The notes under the pieces were generated by a model. The model had not been told where the DNA came from and did not search any database. It saw only the letters and a list, made by a program, of their open reading frames with translations. The position numbers and the translations under genes were made by a program. Below, in pieces: positions 23,591 through 26,611 of a DNA stretch of 26,611 bases. Positions within the stretch are counted from its first letter, which is position 1; each line of letters starts with the position of its first letter. The DNA is from Bacteroidales bacterium (GTDB lineage: Bacteria > Bacteroidota > Bacteroidia > Bacteroidales > WCHB1-69), in the NCBI GenBank assembly GCA_023229985.1, contig JALNYF010000030.1, positions 1 through 26,611 on the forward strand. Reading direction: 5' to 3'.

Positions 23591-24082
23591 CTATTCAAGT
23601 TCGTTATTTGTTTTATTCTCTTCTTGAGCAACACCGCCAATTACTTGGGCAACACCACCGTTTTTCTCGATGGCTTCTTTAGCAGTTTTTGAAAAAGCAT
23701 GAGCGATGACAGTCAGTTTGCAACTAAGCTCCCCTTTTCCCAAAACCTTAATCAAATCTTTTTTCTTTACCAAACCATTGGAAATCAATACGTCAGGCGT
23801 AATTTCCGAAATTTGAGTTTTCTCAAAAATATATTGCAATGTGCTAATATTGATTGCGTTATATTCAACTCTGTTGATATTCTTAAATCCGCGTTTCGGT
23901 AAAATACGATAAATGGGCATCTGACCTCCTTCAAAACCTATTTTACGGCTGTAACCGGAACGTGATTGAGCACCTTTATGTCCTCTTGTTGATGTCCCGC
24001 CTTTTCCCGAACCTTGTCCGCGTCCTATTCTTTTCGTTCCTTTCGTAGCATTTTCTGCCGGTTTCAAACTATGTAAATTCAT
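23591..24082 (-). CDS. rplO: 50S ribosomal protein L15
   Basis: L15 is a late-assembling protein of the large subunit. The 163 residues start MNLHSLKPAENATKGTKRIG and have the glycine/arginine-rich rRNA-binding stretch GRGQGSGKGGTSTRGHKGA, then GFEGGQMPIYRILPKRGFKN. The C-terminal globular part is normal, but the end carries an extra tail with a short tandem repeat (GGVAQVIGGVAQ) and an acidic, Asn-rich tip. That makes it longer than the 144-residue E. coli protein. It lies 38 bp after rpmD. Confidence 0.97.
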   Translation of the reverse strand: MNLHSLKPAENATKGTKRIGRGQGSGKGGTSTRGHKGAQSRSGYSRKIGFEGGQMPIYRILPKRGFKNINRVEYNAINISTLQYIFEKTQISEITPDVLISNGLVKKKDLIKVLGKGELSCKLTVIAHAFSKTAKEAIEKNGGVAQVIGGVAQEENKTNNELE

Positions 24083-24120
24083 ATCTATTTTTCTTATATA
24101 AAAGTTTAATAATCAATTAA

Positions 24121-24300
24121 TTAAATTTCTTCAACGGTAACTAAATGTTTTACCTTTTCAATAATCCCTAAAATTTGAGGGGTACCTTCATGTTCTACCG
24201 TTTGATGCATTTTTCTCAGACCTAATGCTTGAAGTGATCTCTTTTGACGTTCCGGACGGTCAATTGAACTTCTGACTTGTGTGATTTTTAGCCTTTTCAT
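24121..24300 (-). CDS. rpmD: 50S ribosomal protein L30
   Basis: This 59-residue protein starts MKRLKITQVRSSIDRPERQK and continues RSLQALGLRKMHQTVEH, the typical L30 pattern. It binds 23S rRNA. It is the first gene of this operon fragment. In the usual spc order rpsE (S5) comes directly before rpmD, often with only a few bases between, but here 355 bp of non-coding DNA and then an unrelated gene lie upstream. A promoter-like box at 24492-24499 could start transcription of the fragment. Confidence 0.96.
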   Translation of the reverse strand: MKRLKITQVRSSIDRPERQKRSLQALGLRKMHQTVEHEGTPQILGIIEKVKHLVTVEEI

Positions 24301-24655
24301 CTACAATTTTTTATATTAAGTTATTACTAAAATTTATTCTATCGTTTTTTTTTGAAACTTTTTTTCGCTTAATCGTTTTCGTTTGCGTTTCCTCTTTTTA
24401 CTTCGTGAACACGTATCTTTCTTGTTATTAGTATTTTATACTACAAAAGCTCATAAAAGCCCCTACTCTTCCCTCCATTTTATTGAGCCGGCAAATATAC
24501 ATCTTTTTTTTATTCGCTTTCTATTTTCTTACTTATTTTTATTTTTTTTTGGATATTTTACCCTTTTTGCTTTCTTTTCCGGTCTTTACGTTACTTTTTA
24601 AATTGCTTCGTTTCTATTATTCCGCATTTTATGAATGATAAAAACAAATGACACT
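24301..24655. other. Pyrimidine-rich intergenic region in place of rpsE
   Basis: This 355-bp stretch separates the membrane-protein gene from rpmD. The plus strand is strongly T-rich, with many runs of five to nine T. On the minus strand it would give a purine-rich leader of about 185 bases from the box at 24492-24499 to the rpmD start. The leader could form a weak six-pair hairpin (TAGTAT/ATACTA at 24429-24443). No ribosomal protein fragment, insertion sequence or terminator hairpin is seen in it. The open frames on the plus strand are Phe/Leu-rich low-complexity translations and are not called. Confidence 0.7.
24492..24499 (-). promoter_or_regulatory. Promoter-like -7 box upstream of rpmD
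   Basis: On the minus strand this reads TATATTTG followed by CC, fitting the Bacteroidetes -7 consensus. No TTTG is present at -33, so the evidence is only partial. It lies 192 bp before the rpmD ATG, and transcription from here would carry the whole rpmD-to-rplQ run. Confidence 0.5.
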
Positions 24656-26461
24656 TTACTCCGCAATGGAAGCGTATATGTCAATTTGTCTGATAAGCAA
24701 ATGAGTGTTGCCGGGATTCCAAAAATAGACATTTAACGCATCGTTTTCATTCCTTACTTCCGGGGTTAAATAGTTGATTTCTATTTTATTCCATTCCCCT
24801 ATCTCTAAATCCGAAGATAGCGGCAGACTGCGATATTTGTAATTTCCTTCTTTGTGTCTGAAAGTAACCGTGAAATAACCCGATTCGGGGACAATCGGTT
24901 CCAACGGTTTTACCCAAAAAACAATTCGCATCCATGCGTGATCTTGGTCGGTAATTTTGCTGTACGGTATTTGCACCGCCGGTGAAAACTCTATTCCGGG
25001 TGCAACTTCAAATCCATCACCCTCAAATTGTTGGGTTGTAATTAAATGCTCGGTATAATGGCGGTGGGGATCCATTACTTCTTCGCCGGAAGCATCGCGG
25101 GGAATCAAAAACAGGCTCTCGTTACATACACTTTTATCGGTACAGAAAAAGTTGGCGAAATAAGCAGCTTTTGTCATGCGCGATGAGGAAATAATATCGT
25201 GGCGATATTGCCAAGTTTGAAATAGATTCAGAGCACAAATCAATCCTAAAAATATGAAAATCAGTATTTTAATACGATTACTTCTTTCCATAATAAATTG
25301 TACCATAAACCCCAACGGCAGCGACATGACGGCGTACGACTGAATGTAGGCGCGTTGTCCGAACGAGTCGGCGTACCACCAGCACGACCAACACGACACC
25401 AAATAAATATTAAAAACAACAAATAATAAAACGGCCACAGCGCACTCTTTGCCACGCTTGAACGCCGCTATGATGCCGAATAATGCGAAAAACATGAGCG
25501 GAGTATAGACGAACCAACCCTTTCTAAAAGAAAAAAGTGTCTCTTTTAGAAAAGGGCGAAAAAACTCCATGCCCTCCCCGGGGTTGTTATAACTATCTAA
25601 TATATAATGGTTTGAAAATACTTTCCAATAAATAATCTGAATAGAACCAATGGCGATGACAATGACTGCGGAGACCAAGATTTGAATAAAATATTGTTTG
25701 TAAAGGATCATTTTTTCTTTAAAAGTGGTCATACTCGAAATATTCCAAAAAAATGGAATAAGCAGACAAATTATGTCCGTTGGGCGCGTCAGAATAATCA
25801 AACCGGCGGCAATGGCAATGAAGATAATATTTTTCCAAGTATGGCTCTTATGCCATCGTATTGTAAAGTAAATCAGTATCGTATATAGAAAAAAAAGTTG
25901 AGTATGAATGCTTGCTATGCCGAAGAGCGTGTTGGCGAGCAAATTGGTACCAAGGAGCAAAAGGCACAAAGTAATAGTAGTTACTTTATCGGAAAAAAAG
26001 TGGCGTAAGATGCGGCGAAGGAGAAACATGGCAATGATAAAATAGACCATACAGCCTGCAAAAATTGCGATTTGGTAAGGAAGTGAAAACCCGTCTGCAA
26101 CACCACCCGTTAAAAGAGTAATGAGGTGAGCAATCAGAAAAAAAGGTGCGAACAAAACCGCCTGCCCGGAAGTATAACGGATAAGCATATTTCCTGTTTC
26201 TGTTTCCCAAATTTGATACAAGGTCCCCGTGTTATGATAGGTATCGACAATCCCCTGCAAATGTCCGACATCATGAATTCCCAAATCGTTGGAAATAAAA
26301 AGCTGCGGGAGATAAAGATAATAGCCAAATGTATCCCACGATAAGATATTTGACGGGAAACAAACAATGGATGTAATTACTATTAAACAAATGATTATAA
26401 ATAATATATAGTAAGAGATATCTGTTTGAAATCTATCTTTGAAATCTCTTTTAGCAATCAT
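24656..26461 (-). CDS. Polytopic membrane protein, GT-C glycosyltransferase-like
   Basis: This 601-residue protein has about ten or eleven hydrophobic segments between residues 17 and 412 and a soluble C-terminal domain of about 190 residues. After the first helix comes a loop with SWDTFGYYLYLPQLF (41-55), an acidic-aromatic stretch at the place where GT-C enzymes (such as the PMT/ArnT group, family 39) carry a catalytic Asp. ILTRPTDI (223-230) and WWYADSFGQRAYIQS (361-375) fit the same class. GT-C proteins move sugars from lipid-phosphate donors to acceptors on the outer face of the inner membrane; that role is inferred and the substrate is unknown. The soluble C-terminus looks all-beta. It sits just upstream of the ribosomal operon fragment but shares no function with it. 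Confidence 0.7.
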   Translation of the reverse strand: MIAKRDFKDRFQTDISYYILFIIICLIVITSIVCFPSNILSWDTFGYYLYLPQLFISNDLGIHDVGHLQGIVDTYHNTGTLYQIWETETGNMLIRYTSGQAVLFAPFFLIAHLITLLTGGVADGFSLPYQIAIFAGCMVYFIIAMFLLRRILRHFFSDKVTTITLCLLLLGTNLLANTLFGIASIHTQLFFLYTILIYFTIRWHKSHTWKNIIFIAIAAGLIILTRPTDIICLLIPFFWNISSMTTFKEKMILYKQYFIQILVSAVIVIAIGSIQIIYWKVFSNHYILDSYNNPGEGMEFFRPFLKETLFSFRKGWFVYTPLMFFALFGIIAAFKRGKECAVAVLLFVVFNIYLVSCWSCWWYADSFGQRAYIQSYAVMSLPLGFMVQFIMERSNRIKILIFIFLGLICALNLFQTWQYRHDIISSSRMTKAAYFANFFCTDKSVCNESLFLIPRDASGEEVMDPHRHYTEHLITTQQFEGDGFEVAPGIEFSPAVQIPYSKITDQDHAWMRIVFWVKPLEPIVPESGYFTVTFRHKEGNYKYRSLPLSSDLEIGEWNKIEINYLTPEVRNENDALNVYFWNPGNTHLLIRQIDIYASIAE

Positions 26462-26503
26462 ATTATTATCAGTGATGTTTACAATTAATATATAAAACGT
26501 TTT

Positions 26504-26611
26504 TTACCACGCTCCGTCAAAATGCGACCAGATGTAGTCGCCGGTTTCCCATGCCTTATCAACGGCGCGATTGCATTGTTTCCCGGTATAATCAGTCAGA
26601 AATTGTTTGGC
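26504..26611 (-). CDS. C-terminal end of a protein, cut by window edge
   Basis: The minus strand is open from the right edge to a TAA at 26506-26504, giving 35 residues that begin AKQFLTDYTGKQCNRAVDKA and end YIWSHFDGAW. The pattern FLTDYT, then Ala/Trp, then GD(Y/H) and an aromatic near the end recalls the C-terminus of C69-family dipeptidases common in Bacteroidota. The piece is too short to be sure. It lies 42 bp upstream of the membrane-protein gene on the same strand. Confidence 0.55.
   Translation of the reverse strand, partial: AKQFLTDYTGKQCNRAVDKAWETGDYIWSHFDGAW

Noticed and set aside
24304..24420. Minus-strand frame in the leader giving a Lys/Arg-rich peptide (KKRKRKRKRLSEKKFQ)
   Set aside because: It recalls small basic ribosomal-type proteins, but the frame has an upstream stop and no ATG before the basic run, so it is not supported as a gene.
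24428..24478. Short ORF MEGRVGAFMSFCSIKY in the rpmD leader
   Set aside because: Not called as a gene: it has no upstream ribosome-binding context and would start within a few bases of the predicted transcript start. Kept only as a possibility in the findings.
24383..24601. Plus-strand open frame of 72 codons in the spacer
   Set aside because: The Phe/Leu/Tyr-rich translation comes from T-runs; there is no start context and no family, so it is a composition artefact.

Overview
This 26.6 kb window is AT-rich DNA from a member of the Bacteroidota, most likely the Bacteroidales or a close relative. Four things point there: a secreted protein with a type IX secretion (T9SS) C-terminal sorting domain; promoter boxes of the TAnnTTTG type used by the Bacteroidetes housekeeping sigma factor; little use of Shine-Dalgarno sequences; and zinc-free ribosomal proteins L36 and S4. 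Apart from the ABC exporter operon (plus strand, 2574-7390), everything I can support lies on the minus strand.

Layout. (1) 1-2024: two exported proteins of unknown role, a leucine-rich-repeat protein cut by the left edge and a 487-residue protein, 3 bp apart. (2) 2190-2339: an initiator tRNA gene with its own promoter and terminator. (3) 2430-7390: a promoter and a five-gene operon for a YbhGFSR-type exporter (lipoprotein-like membrane fusion protein, two ATPases, two permeases). The two ATPases match the two halves of the fused E. coli YbhF and look like an asymmetric pair with one degenerate ATP site. (4) 15298 down to 7396: a tight seven-gene minus-strand run yicC, der, GSCFA-domain gene, nadB, TrmH-family methyltransferase, murG, murC. 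murG and murC have been separated from the rest of the division/cell-wall (dcw) cluster and the run ends tail to tail with the exporter operon. (5) 15324-17909: an insulated T9SS-cargo gene with Asp-box repeats (own promoter and terminator) and a small unknown exported protein. (6) 24300 down to 17975: the 3' half of the ribosomal-protein superoperon, rpmD-rplO-secY-map-infA-rpmJ-rpsM-rpsK-rpsD-rpoA-rplQ, closed by a strong hairpin terminator. (7) 24656-26611: a polytopic GT-C-like membrane protein and the C-terminal end of another gene.

Most of the window is conserved housekeeping DNA: translation, protein export, start-methionine removal, ribosome assembly, peptidoglycan precursor synthesis and NAD synthesis. 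The most unusual point is that the normally continuous S10-spc-alpha superoperon is cut exactly between rpsE and rpmD. In place of rpsE there is a 355 bp pyrimidine-rich spacer holding a promoter-like box and a long leader, then an unrelated membrane-protein gene. I see no CRISPR array, prophage, insertion sequence or toxin-antitoxin module, and no convincing wholly new system. The best leads are the superoperon break, the asymmetric exporter, the extended promoter motif and the unknown exported proteins.
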